Shown here one piece after another: positions 32,901-42,011 of a stretch of DNA of 64,000 nucleotides; the stretch's first letter is position 1, and every line of letters begins with the position of its first letter. The notes beneath the pieces were generated by a model, which saw nothing but the letters and a program-made list of their open reading frames with translations, had not been told where the DNA came from and did not search any database. The stretch covers positions 3,968,001-4,032,000 of the forward strand of contig NC_085921.1 of the NCBI RefSeq assembly GCF_035222485.1, written 5' to 3'. Origin of the DNA: Podospora pseudoanserina (lineage: Eukaryota > Ascomycota > Sordariomycetes > Sordariales > Podosporaceae). The position numbers and the translations under genes were made by a program.

Positions 32901-33410
32901 ATGCATTTCTCAACCCTCTTCATCACCCTGTCAGCCGCTGCCGGCCTCTCCCTTGCGGCCCCCACCTCTCATACCGACCAATCCACTTGCCAGCGTGTGA
33001 AGTCGGAATCGTACAAGGTCCACATCGCCACCCACTCCAATGAACGCGTGGAACCCGAAGTCTTGACTTTCTCCCTCCCCGACGGTACCCACGGCACCTG
33101 CTTTCTCATCGCCGACTTCCCGGCCGGCTATCCGAATATCGACTCTGGCGTTGAGGATGGCCGTAGCCCCTTTCCCATCAATGTGGTTGATTTCCACTCT
33201 AACGAACACAGCGTCAAAGTTGGCCCCGTCCTCGGTACATTTCGGATTCCTTCCGCCCTGCCCGACAAGAAGACCACAAAAGCGGTCAAATTGACCATCG
33301 CGAGTTTTCCTTGCGAGTGGATAAGGCTGTTTATAATCGAGGTTGCGGCCATAGGTCTGGTCGACTTCGAGCTGAATGACAAGAGCGGGCTGTTTGTTGA
33401 GTATGGTTAA
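32901..33410 (+). CDS. Small secreted But2-like protein, copy B
   Basis: A single exon encodes 169 residues. The signal peptide MHFSTLFITLSAAAGLSLAA is nearly the same as in copy A. Shared blocks are TCQR, GTCFLIADFPAGYP (copy A has GPCSLIAAFPADY), INVVDF, VGPVLGTFRIPSALP and GLFVEYG. The final Cys of copy A is lost: copy B ends in EYG, and its third Cys lies in SFPCEW, so the disulfide pattern of the two copies must differ. The middle is more charged than in copy A. The reading frame is intact despite strong divergence, which points to continued selection. The role is unknown; a secreted wall or effector-like protein is a guess. Confidence 0.8.
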   Translation: MHFSTLFITLSAAAGLSLAAPTSHTDQSTCQRVKSESYKVHIATHSNERVEPEVLTFSLPDGTHGTCFLIADFPAGYPNIDSGVEDGRSPFPINVVDFHSNEHSVKVGPVLGTFRIPSALPDKKTTKAVKLTIASFPCEWIRLFIIEVAAIGLVDFELNDKSGLFVEYG

Positions 33411-33749
33411 GGAATCGATGGTTGGGAGCGGGAGGTTTTGGTGATTCGGGGATAACCTTTGTACCTCTTCGTTTTTTCTTCACTTTGGAACCCACCGTCT
33501 TGATTGACGCTCGACAACATGGAGGTGTTGCATGGAGAATTAGACTTAGACGCCCCTTCTTTGATAGACAGGAATGCGATCTCTTTTTTGATCATCTTTG
33601 ACTGTGTATTGTTGAATGACTCTGAGGTACCTAGGTATAACCAAAATCCTACCGACAGACCCATGAAGCTGCTATGACTCTACTTTGTTTAGTTGACCCC
33701 TTCTCAATGCTTAGGAACGCCACCCTCAGGGGGTCCTTCGTACGGTTCC
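33411..33749. other. Short intergenic stretch, no gene seen
   Basis: This is the 3' flank of copy B and the end of a doubtful minus-strand gene. Nothing else is supported. Confidence 0.4.
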
Positions 33750-34087
33750 CTATCGAAGGCATGCGCTGCCAAAGCAGCCTTCAAGAACCCGAATTTCTGC
33801 ACATAAATGCAGTGGTGGAAGTTGAAGTTGCATTGGTTATATGTTAGATTAATATTAGTGTTATTAGTTCTCTAATTACCTCGTTCAGTATCAAACTTCT
33901 TACATCCAGCATACCTACAGTCGCTGCACCAAACCGCATGTCGGATTAAACCTTCGCGCTCAATATTGTCTGGATAATCTTCTTTGAGAAACCGGTATGC
34001 CTCTTTCCTAGGAGCCTGTTATATACCGTACTATTAATATACCTCTCTAGATTAGTTACTTACAAGGAGAGAGGATTCCCACATCAT
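33750..34087 (-). CDS. Possible small Cys-containing hypothetical protein
   Basis: I do not recognise this. Three exons can be drawn on the minus strand (34087-34064, 34015-33880, 33796-33750) with GTAAGT and GTAATT donors, AT-rich introns of 48 and 83 bases and AG acceptors. They give a 68-residue protein. The middle exon reads APRKEAYRFLKEDYPDNIER and then WCSDCRYAGCKKFDTER, with a C-x2-C-x4-C cluster that could bind metal. The last exon is open in two frames. The alternative, ending FGFLKAALAAHAFDREPYEG, looks more protein-like but needs a different splice. The gene may therefore be a decayed 3' end of a larger gene that also includes the relic at 34148-34849. Confidence 0.3.
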
Positions 34088-34147
34088 TCCCACGATGGTT
34101 GATGGGCCATCTGTCCTTATTCGGCCGTTAAAAGTAATACTTTGCGT

Positions 34148-34849
34148 TTAATCGAATGTCTTCGGTGCTCTTGGTTGCTTCGTGATCCAGGCCGGCCTGC
34201 ATTGTCTTGCTTCGTGCTTCTGAATGACTATTAGGCTCAAGACCGAGAAAGAAATATCACCATTCCTACTCACGTTTCTCACTGAATCTCTGAGCCTTAT
34301 CGGCACGTTCTTCTGCAAACCGTTGGTTGACTGTCTACTTCCCAGCCTCCTCTGCCGCCTCATCTTCCGCAGAAATCAACTTATTCCACTGTTTATACAT
34401 GACTAAACAAAAGTTAGTGAAATTTTGTTTTGTTTCACCTCATGGACTTACCCAAAGCCTTGGCAATAGCCTGCCCAGTCGGCCTCCCACCCTTGCTCTT
34501 CTCCTCAGCATCACAACCCTCCCACTTGCCATCCCAAGTCTGGATATCCAGCTCGTGCTGACCGCGTATATGGCGGATCAGTCCAGATGTGGAGGAGAAA
34601 CTCTTGGCGGTTGGGCAGAGGATCCCATCTTCAAACTCAATCCGGCAAAAGACCTCTCCCGGAAGGATCTTGACGCCCTTTCGGTCATTGTCTGTAACGA
34701 TCTCAGCGATCAGGAGTCCCTCTGGTCGGACCTGGTGGCCGTGGTATGACTGATAGTCGCGCTGAAAACTCTGGTCAATACTCTGGGAGACATGATCGAA
34801 GCCAGGCCATACTTAAGGATCACTTACGCTGCTCTGGAGAGAAGCCCAT
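34148..34849 (-). pseudogene. Relic of a hypothetical zinc-finger-like gene
   Basis: Minus-strand exons can be seen at about 34815-34452, 34402-34274 and 34227-34148. They are joined by introns with GTAAGT/GTGAGT donors and TAG acceptors that keep the frame. The first carries ILCPTAKSFSSTSGLIRHIR followed by GQHE, which resembles a C2H2 finger with its second Cys lost. It also has a charged segment ending GGRPTGQAIAKAL. The second exon is interrupted by a TAG (where CAG is expected), and the probable amino-terminal part around 34820-34849 also contains stops. The pattern of CAG/CAA-to-TAG/TAA change is what C-to-T mutation by RIP or ageing would give. I know of no specific family for it. Confidence 0.45.
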
Positions 34850-35800
34850 GCTTGGTAGGGTTCAGCAAGTAAATCAGTTCCCATCACAATACGTATATCG
34901 AATAACCGTCCAAAACAAGAGATATAACCCGATCTCCAACGAGTCTATTATTGGGCCCGCTCGAACCATGATGTTGGCGCCGGGCTTCATACTCCGAGGC
35001 ATGAAGCCGTCAAGTTCTTTTTGAGAAGCCTTCGAGCGAGAGAGTAATCATGGAAAACCTGCGCCTCATCAAATACTCACTGCCTACCTAGGTCAAGATC
35101 ATGTTTGCTATGTGACGCGATCCTGTCCTGTCTTTTTTCTACTTCTTCTCTACATACTCGCCTCACAACTCGCATCAGGATACTTCCCAATAACACCACT
35201 CAAAGAGACCATAACCGTCCGGCCAGCGACGATCAATCTTTGCAACTACCTCAAGGAAAACAAGCCCGTCGGCTCCTGATGAAAGTCAGTTCGTCTCTAA
35301 ATTAAATACCACTAAGATCAGCCCCCCGAACCTTTTCAGTTTGAACAAATGAACCCGCGTTACCACCCATTGATACGCTCCTCAGCCTTGTCGTAAACAA
35401 ATTAACAAACTGACATTCCAATCCGCAGTTCGCTGTCTGATAACTAAAGAGAGTTTTGTTTGGGCCCCCCCTCGATCTGGCAGGGAACCCCCTCTGGCCA
35501 CCTAAACCCTTAACCCCGAGAAAAAAATCCAAAAATCCAACACTTGCTCCGACTTTTCCAAGATGGATTCGATTTCGCTCGCATCGCTTTCCTAAGGCCC
35601 TACATATATATTCTAAAAAGAAAATTTTTTTAAAAAAAAATGTAGTTTATAGTTATTTTCAGGCCATTTTACATTAAGTCTTTTTTTCTTATCTTATTTT
35701 TGAAAGAGTAGTTAAAATTATATATCTTTCTTCTCTACCTAAAAAGGGGGAACTCGGGGGTTGCCAAGACTCAATAAATAGACTGACAAAAGCAGTAAAA
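34850..35800. other. Intergenic with AT-rich patch
   Basis: Bases 35602-35740 are strongly AT-rich, with long A and T runs unlike the surroundings. No terminal repeats or transposase-like frame can be recognised. The TTTT stretches that end 5S transcription lie just before 35801. Confidence 0.45.
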
Positions 35801-35919
35801 ACATACAACAGCAGGGATTCCCCAGTGGTCACCCACCTGAGTACTAATCTGCCGATCAACTGTTTGACTAGGGGAGAGCGGACGGGATCCCGTATTTTCA
35901 GTTGTCTATGGTCGTATGT
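35801..35919 (-). rRNA. 5S ribosomal RNA, copy 1
   Basis: The minus strand reads ACATACGACCATAGACAACT at its 5' end and GCTGTTGTATGT at its 3' end, with the internal GGTGGGTGACCAC hairpin and CCCGTCCGCTC of ascomycete 5S rRNA. It is 119 bases long. The ends pair as helix I. A T run follows on the transcribed strand, as required for Pol III termination. It stands alone rather than in an array, as in Neurospora. The internal promoter region is intact by eye. Confidence 0.95.
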
Positions 35920-36461
35920 GACGGTTTTGGGTGAATTTGTGGTTTATGTTTGAAGCTCTGCTATTGGCAAGAAAATCAAGAGCTTTGTGAGAGAAAAGAA
36001 GGAAGCAGCAAGCTCTGTGTGATGTGATGAATAGACGGGAGCTTTGGATGAGCTGCCCCGCTTTTATTGCCCCTCCACTCCTCAAGACAAATCCAACTGC
36101 TCTCTAGACGAGCTTTGGGAGGGTTGGTAGATGTAGTTCAGGAGAGGATACTCCGGTCTTTTATTTCCCACCTTACGGGTAGGCAATGGCCAAGATTTGG
36201 ATCCGGTGGCAGGTTTTTAACGTTGGTGTTTTTTTCTTGGAGGAAGGTTTTGTTTTAGGAAGGTCAGATATCTTGCGATAAAGGCGATCTCCATCACCTG
36301 ATTTGCCTCTTTCCATCTCTCAACTTTCAGAAGCCTCGTGGTCGAGTGAGATTTTCACACTGCAATTGAGGCTCAACCCACCTTTACATCTCACAATCCC
36401 ATAACAACACCACATCAATTTGACAAAACACAACAGCAGCACACAATCACACCATCAAAAA
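35920..36461. other. Intergenic, 5S upstream and CAF16 promoter
   Basis: No gene is seen. The last 100 bases form a CA-rich leader before the ABC ATPase start. Confidence 0.45.
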
Positions 36462-37334
36462 ATGGCCCCCGCTTCCGGCCCCCCCTCTGTAGTAACAAAC
36501 AACCTCTCCTACCTCTTCCAAGACCACTCCACCGGCCTCTCAGGCATAACCCTCTCCCTCCCCCCCAGATCCCGCACCCTCTTGATCGGCGCCAACGGCG
36601 CAGGCAAGACCACCCTCCTCCGCCTCCTGGCGGGAAAACGCCTAGCGCCAGCAGGCACAATCACCATCGGCGGCAACGACCCCTTCAAAGTCGGCCTCGA
36701 GGGCGTGACCTACCTCGGCCTGGAATGGGTCCTCAACGCCATCGTCCGCACCGACATCGGCGTCGACGAGCTCCTCCGCTCCGTCGGCGGGGACCAATAC
36801 CCCGACCGTCGTGACGAGCTCGTCGCCGTTCTCGACATCGATACCAGGTGGAGGATGCACGCCGTTTCCGACGGCGAGCGCCGCAGGGTCCAGCTCGCCA
36901 TGGGCCTAGTCCGGCCGTGGACGATCCTGTTATTGGATGAAATCACCGTCGACCTGGATGTCTGGTCCCGGAGTCAGTTTTTGAGCTTTTTGAAAAAGGA
37001 GACGGAGGAGAGGGAGTGCACGGTTGTGTATGCGACGCACATATTGGATAATTTGGCGGGGTGGCCGACGCATTTGGTGCATATGCATCTTGGGACGGTG
37101 GTGGAGTGGGGGACGACGGAGAAGATGTTGGAGAGTAAACTGGGGGGGGAAAAAGAGACGGGAAACAGTCGGCTAGGGGAGTTGGTGTTAAGGTGGTTGA
37201 AGGAGGACTTGGATAGAAGGGGGCCGAGAGACAAGTTGAGGAGGGGGCCGGAGGGGTTGAGTTATAATTCGGGGAATTTGGGGATTGGGGGGTATGGGTT
37301 AGAGAGTAAGAGCAAGTTGGAGGAGAAGAGATGA
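36462..37334 (+). CDS. CAF16: Single-domain ABC ATPase, CCR4-associated factor CAF16 type
   Basis: A single exon encodes 290 residues. Walker A is GANGAGKTTLLRLLAG (about 43-58). The signature is degenerate, VSDGERRRVQLAMGL, as in Caf16. Walker B is TILLLDEITVDLDVWSR, with the VDLDV that marks this family, and the H-loop His is in YATHILDNL. There is no membrane domain. Yeast Caf16 is a soluble ABC protein found with the Ccr4-Not complex, and plant homologues are I-subfamily proteins. I expect a cytosolic or nuclear ATPase, not a pump. ATG 36462 is preferred because it follows a run of A and starts the conserved part. Codon use shifts from C-rich to G-rich in the last third, where the protein is low in complexity (Arg/Gly/Leu). 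Confidence 0.92.
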   Translation: MAPASGPPSVVTNNLSYLFQDHSTGLSGITLSLPPRSRTLLIGANGAGKTTLLRLLAGKRLAPAGTITIGGNDPFKVGLEGVTYLGLEWVLNAIVRTDIGVDELLRSVGGDQYPDRRDELVAVLDIDTRWRMHAVSDGERRRVQLAMGLVRPWTILLLDEITVDLDVWSRSQFLSFLKKETEERECTVVYATHILDNLAGWPTHLVHMHLGTVVEWGTTEKMLESKLGGEKETGNSRLGELVLRWLKEDLDRRGPRDKLRRGPEGLSYNSGNLGIGGYGLESKSKLEEKR

Positions 37335-38156
37335 GAAAATATCAGAAAAGATGTAAGAGGGGTGAAGATGAGAAGGATTCAACATATAGAGGGATAGATG
37401 TGGTGGCGAATATGGTTTAACATAGTACCCGGGTGGATTTAACATGGGTTTCGCTGTGCGGAAAGCTTACTTGATGTAGAGTAGAATGGCATATCCATTT
37501 ACTATGTTAGAAGACATTCATGTGTGTTATTTGACTCATATCAACAACTGGATGACTGAAAGCAACCAATACCGCCCAAAAAACCATATCCACTCAGAAG
37601 ACCGTATGTTCGAGAAGTGAAACCATACCAGGTCCAACCTACAAAGCAAAGACAGTGTTTTTCATGTCATAATACTCTTTACACTATTACCACACAGTAC
37701 AACTCTAATCTACCTCTCTTAATGCCTCGTTTATACCCCCCCGGCAATCCTTCACAACCTTGACATCCCTCAGTTGTTGTTTCTGTTGACCATCAACCAC
37801 GGCCTCCCAACCCAAAAACTCCAGAAAATATGCAAATGTCCCCCAAGTTTGGTCCGTCCAGCCATTACCATGAGATTGAAATAAAAAGGTAATGTTGAGA
37901 TGAAATGCAAGGAAAAAATGACCCAAAGAAAATCATCATCCCAGCTTCTTGACTTCGTCGTGGTCGTGCTTCGTCGTGGTCGTGCTTCGTCCGAGCTTCG
38001 TTTGTTCAAAAATATGAACAGCAAAAGTACACCAACGAACCAGCACAACAAACCAAACCAAACCATCGTCCAGTCTCGGGTGAAATCAACGCTCGCCTGC
38101 TCGCCCGCTCTCACAGAATGCCAACAGTAACCTTACACATCCACCCCCTAATTCCG
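37335..38156. other. Convergent 3' flanks of CAF16 and the Ste20-like kinase
   Basis: This includes a 16-base tandem repeat (CTTCGTCGTGGTCGTG, two full units and one partial) at 37953-38000. No gene is supported. Confidence 0.5.
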
Positions 38157-40502
38157 TCAATGCCCCCCCACACCCCCCCACCTCAACCTCAACCCATCCG
38201 TCCATCTAGCATAAAGCAAATCACCCAGCGCCTTACAATGCTCCATCCCCTGCACCGCCGGCCTCCCCGGAAACTTTGCCTCCAACGCCGCCATCGCCAT
38301 CTTCTCCTTATCCCGTTCCCTATTCTCTCTCGCCTCTCTCTCTCTCTCCCGTGCTTCCTTATCCGGCGACCCCCCTCCCCTTCCCCCATTAACGATCCCC
38401 AGCGCGTTCTCCGCCCCGCCAATATTACTCTCCCTCCTCCTCCTATGAGACGCGAGATGTGGGTTATCCTGTGAAATCATCAACTTCGTCGGTGAGCTCG
38501 ACAACCCTGGTGGTGGTTGCAAGGCTGCTGGTTTTGTTCTTTGGTCTTTGACGACTGTTCCTCCTTGGGGGGTGCCCTCGCTGAGGGTTTGTTTATGTTG
38601 TTGCTGTTGTTGGTATTGCTGCTGCTGTTGCTGCTGCTGCTGCTGTTGTTGTTGTTGATGATGATGATGTTGTTGTTGTTGTTGTTGTTGTTGTTGGGGT
38701 AGTTGCGGGACAAAAGCATTGCTTAGCTTTGTGTCTTGAGATACTGTCGACATGATGCTTCGGAGGAGGTGATAGGACCCCTCTGGGTCGACAGCATCTA
38801 GATGGGCCAAAGCGTCAGATAACCTCGCCAGTGCCTCCCTTTTTGCTGAGCCTGCTGTCTGGGCGTGGAGTTCGTCTAGACAGGGTTCTAGAGCCTTGTT
38901 GTAGAGCCTTCTCCCTAAAAAGGCTTCTTTGCTGTGCGGTTCTACCGGGGCTTGGTACGAGTACGATGTTGGTGGTCTGTTCTCGCTGTTGTCATAGATG
39001 AACGAGTCACTGGGGGAGGAACCGCCATGATGTGAAGGGTTGGTCGATGTGTCAGATGGTACCCTCCGGAATAAACGCATAGTCGAGCCCGAGTTACCAA
39101 ACGACATGTCTGGTTGTAATGGCCGCTTAGCCGCAACAGACGCACGGGGTGAGCCGTTGGAAACCTGGCGGTTGGCTTGCTGGCTTTGACGGAGGGACTG
39201 GCGGCGGACTGTCGACTTCCGGACGGTACTTGGAGTGGTGGGCTGGAGGGGCCCATCTTTGACGTCGAGCTTATGCATGGCGTCCTCTATCCCGTGAACG
39301 GCAGACGGTTTTCTAGACCTGACTGTACCGCGTTTTTGTTGTGGGACGACTGATTTGACCGTGTCAAACACCCACTCGTCTGCCCCATCCTTGGGCGAGA
39401 GAGTTTGCAGCGTCTCTTGATAGTACACTGGCATCTTCACACGCTCCGTCTTGGCATCGGCAACTTGCTTGCGGTATATGAGCTCCTGGAGAGCTTCCAC
39501 TTTGCCGGCTGAACGGATGAACCGATGCTTAAGCAGTTCCTTTGCGGTGGGCCGGAGATGCGGTGCTTTGACGAGACATTGTGCGATGAAGTCCTTGAAC
39601 TCCTTGCTAAACTTCCCTTCGAGCCTCGGGGGGTCCTGCTTAGGGATCTGGAAGAGAACTTTCATGGGATGTGTCTGAGCATGGGGTGGCTCGCCAGTCG
39701 CAAACTCAATCGCCGTGATGCCCAAGGACCAGATATCCGCTTTGAAATCATAGCCATTCTGCTGGATGACTTCAGGGGCCATCCAAAAGGGAGTGCCAAC
39801 GAAGGTGTTGCGTTGCGACTTCATATGCGTCAGCTGGGCGGCAACGCCAAAGTCGGCAAGCTTGACTTTTCCAGTCTCTGACAGCAAGACATTGGCAGCC
39901 TTGATGTCACGATGAATCTTGCCCTCTGCGTGGAGGTATTCCAGACCAAGTAGCAGTTCTCGGCAAATGATGGCAATATGGACTTCTGGAAACACGCCCG
40001 GTTTGAGCTGCAATGTAACTGTTAGAACGGGGCATCGCCAAGAGGCACGATTAAGTAAAGTGCATGCATACCAAATCCAGGCAGGACCCTCCTCCCAGAT
40101 ATTCCATCACAATCCACAGCTTGTGTCCACGGAGAAAGCTGGCCTTGTACTGGGTGACATGAGTGCTGGCGCAGGTGCTGAGCACGGATATTTCTTGCTG
40201 AATTTCATGGATATCATCGTCACTAGACTCGAGATCGATCTGTGCGCAACACAATGACATTAATACCACAGAACGGCCGAGACATGTTTGACTGACGAGG
40301 AAAATGACAAAAAACCACCATACATGTTTGATCGCAACTGTCTCCCCTGTCTTCTTCTCAATGGCCTTGTAGACCACGCCAAAACTACCGCCTGCGTCAC
40401 AGTCAGTTTCCCACGTTCCAGGGCAGGGCAACAGCGCAGCGCGCACTCACGGCCGAGCTCCTCCAGCACCTGGTAGTGGTCTGCGACGCCTTCGTCTGCC
40501 AT
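38157..40502 (-). CDS. Ste20-like (germinal-centre) serine/threonine protein kinase
   Basis: Four exons (40502-40451, 40391-40324, 40239-40072, 40007-38157) join in phase to 712 residues. The kinase domain starts at about residue 10: HYQVLEELGRGSFGVVYKA (Gly loop), VAIKHIDLE with the Lys, HRDIKAANVLL (about 128-138), DFGVAAQLT and GTPFWMAPEVI. The SDDDIHEIQQEISVLSTC and NTFVGTPFWMAPE blocks match the GCK-III/MST branch (fungal Sid1/SepL and Kic1 relatives). No PBD/CRIB domain is seen. The tail has many Ser/Pro sites, Arg/Ser patches and a Gln/His tract (about 38590-38698). A short conserved end (MEHCKALGDLLYARWTDGL) is likely functional. Such kinases act in septation or morphogenesis signalling. 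It is divergent from CYK3, a septation protein, which is suggestive but not proof of a link. Confidence 0.93.
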
Positions 40503-42011
40503 TGCGCCTCAGCCCACACACGCGATGGTGGAGTATTCGTAGGGTTGGGTCTGCCCTTGGTCGCAAATCGATCGGGGTGATTAGATAGGCGCGAGGCGGG
40601 GATTCAAGGTTATTAAAAGCAACCGAACGCAACCTGGGTCCTGGGCTGTTGTCGCCTTTCCAAACCGAACCTTGACGGTCCTAGAGAAGTCCTTGGGAAA
40701 AAGGAGAAGGGATGGGTTGGGACGGGAGGGACGGGAGGCGGAGAAAGCGAGGGAGGGAGGAGGGAGTTCGGACGGTTTTCTTTCTTGTCGATGGGATCCT
40801 GGGCTGGACAAGAGGAAACAGCGCCCGCGTTGCGCCTGTGTCAGCCGTTCGCTATTAAACCCCTGGATCTGGTGTTCTCAGTTGGCGGCTTGGTTGTCCG
40901 GGTGCTGCGTTTGGCGGGCACGGGCCATTGTTTACTTAATGATCTAGCGGGAGGTAGGGCGGACCCTGGACGAGTTTCGGAGTGCCGCCCGGATCTGCAG
41001 CGGCGTTGGCGTTGTTGTTGTTGTTGGTCGAGATACGAAGACTGATGAGAAGATGCTGTACCCGTCCAGTAGCAGGGCGGATGGGGCCAGAATCATGGTG
41101 TTTTTTGAGTGAATACTCCACGTCTGGGATAGAAAAGTGGACGACGGGTCGAGACAGTTCTTGAAGAACCGGCGTTTCTTTCTACTGCGCAGCTTGCAGC
41201 GTCCTGCATTCCACAGGCTGCAGCTTGAGGAACAGCGCGCTAAGGGCCAATCACTGGCACCCTCAACCAAACGCCCGGCACTTGGGCGGCATGCTACCGA
41301 AAAGCCTTGCTCAGGTGGGGTGGTGGCCGGTTGCCCCACGCAACGACACAGCTGGAGAGGGAGCTTGGGCCTTGCTTTCGACCGCCCTTGGGGGCTCTCA
41401 CCAGCCGTCTCCATTTGCTGAGAGATCCTTGTTCCGCCCTGAACAAAATGCCCGCCCGGCTGTTACCCTTCATCTGCGTTTACTATTACAACTGAACTCC
41501 ACGAGCACCTACATAGTGGGGGAAACTAAGGCCTGGGATCCCTTCGCCTGTGTTCCATTCTTTCCTGTCCGTCGTCGTCGTCACTTTGGTTGTGGTCGCG
41601 TGGTGAAGTTGCTGCTGTGAAGTTCCTTGTTTCTGTTGTCCACTGGTCCTGGTCTGGCGTCTGCCCTGTCTTGGCCTTGGATGGCGCCGCTCCTCGACAT
41701 CTCCACAGCTGCTTCCCAGCCTCCAGGCGAGTTCGATTCTTAGGCCGGTGCCGTCATTAGCATTCATTCATTCATTCATTTTGGCGCGCAACAACCTCCT
41801 CTTGTGTACCTGCATTTGTATACATACGACGACCTGTGCGGGCACCGCAACTCGAGCACTCGAACGACCGCGGCACCATTGTTTGCGCCGAGTCGCAGCA
41901 GCGACGACAATCGACATCAAATCACTGTACAGGGGCACTAACCGACCGCTGCGTTATTGTACCTGTCACTGTCACTGCCGCCTTGGACGACTCGATTGAA
42001 GATTCGCAAAA
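40503..42011. promoter_or_regulatory. Divergent region between the Ste20-like kinase and CYK3
   Basis: Two genes leave this 1.5-kb stretch in opposite directions. A CATT tandem repeat (41760-41780) lies in the probable CYK3 leader. No third gene is supported. Confidence 0.5.

Larger units (their letters stand above)
31440..33410. repeat. Tandem duplication of a 1.19-kb unit (promoter plus secreted-protein gene)
   Basis: The segment 31440-32219 and the segment from about 32628 to 33410 align at a steady offset of about 1,188 bases. Paired landmarks are GACTTGGAGCGTTCAACGA / CACTTGGAGCACTCGACTA, TTCTGGATGAACTCTTCATC / TTCGGATGAACTCTCCATC, and the two start codons at 31713 and 32901. The copies have diverged strongly, so the event is not recent. 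Confidence 0.8.
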
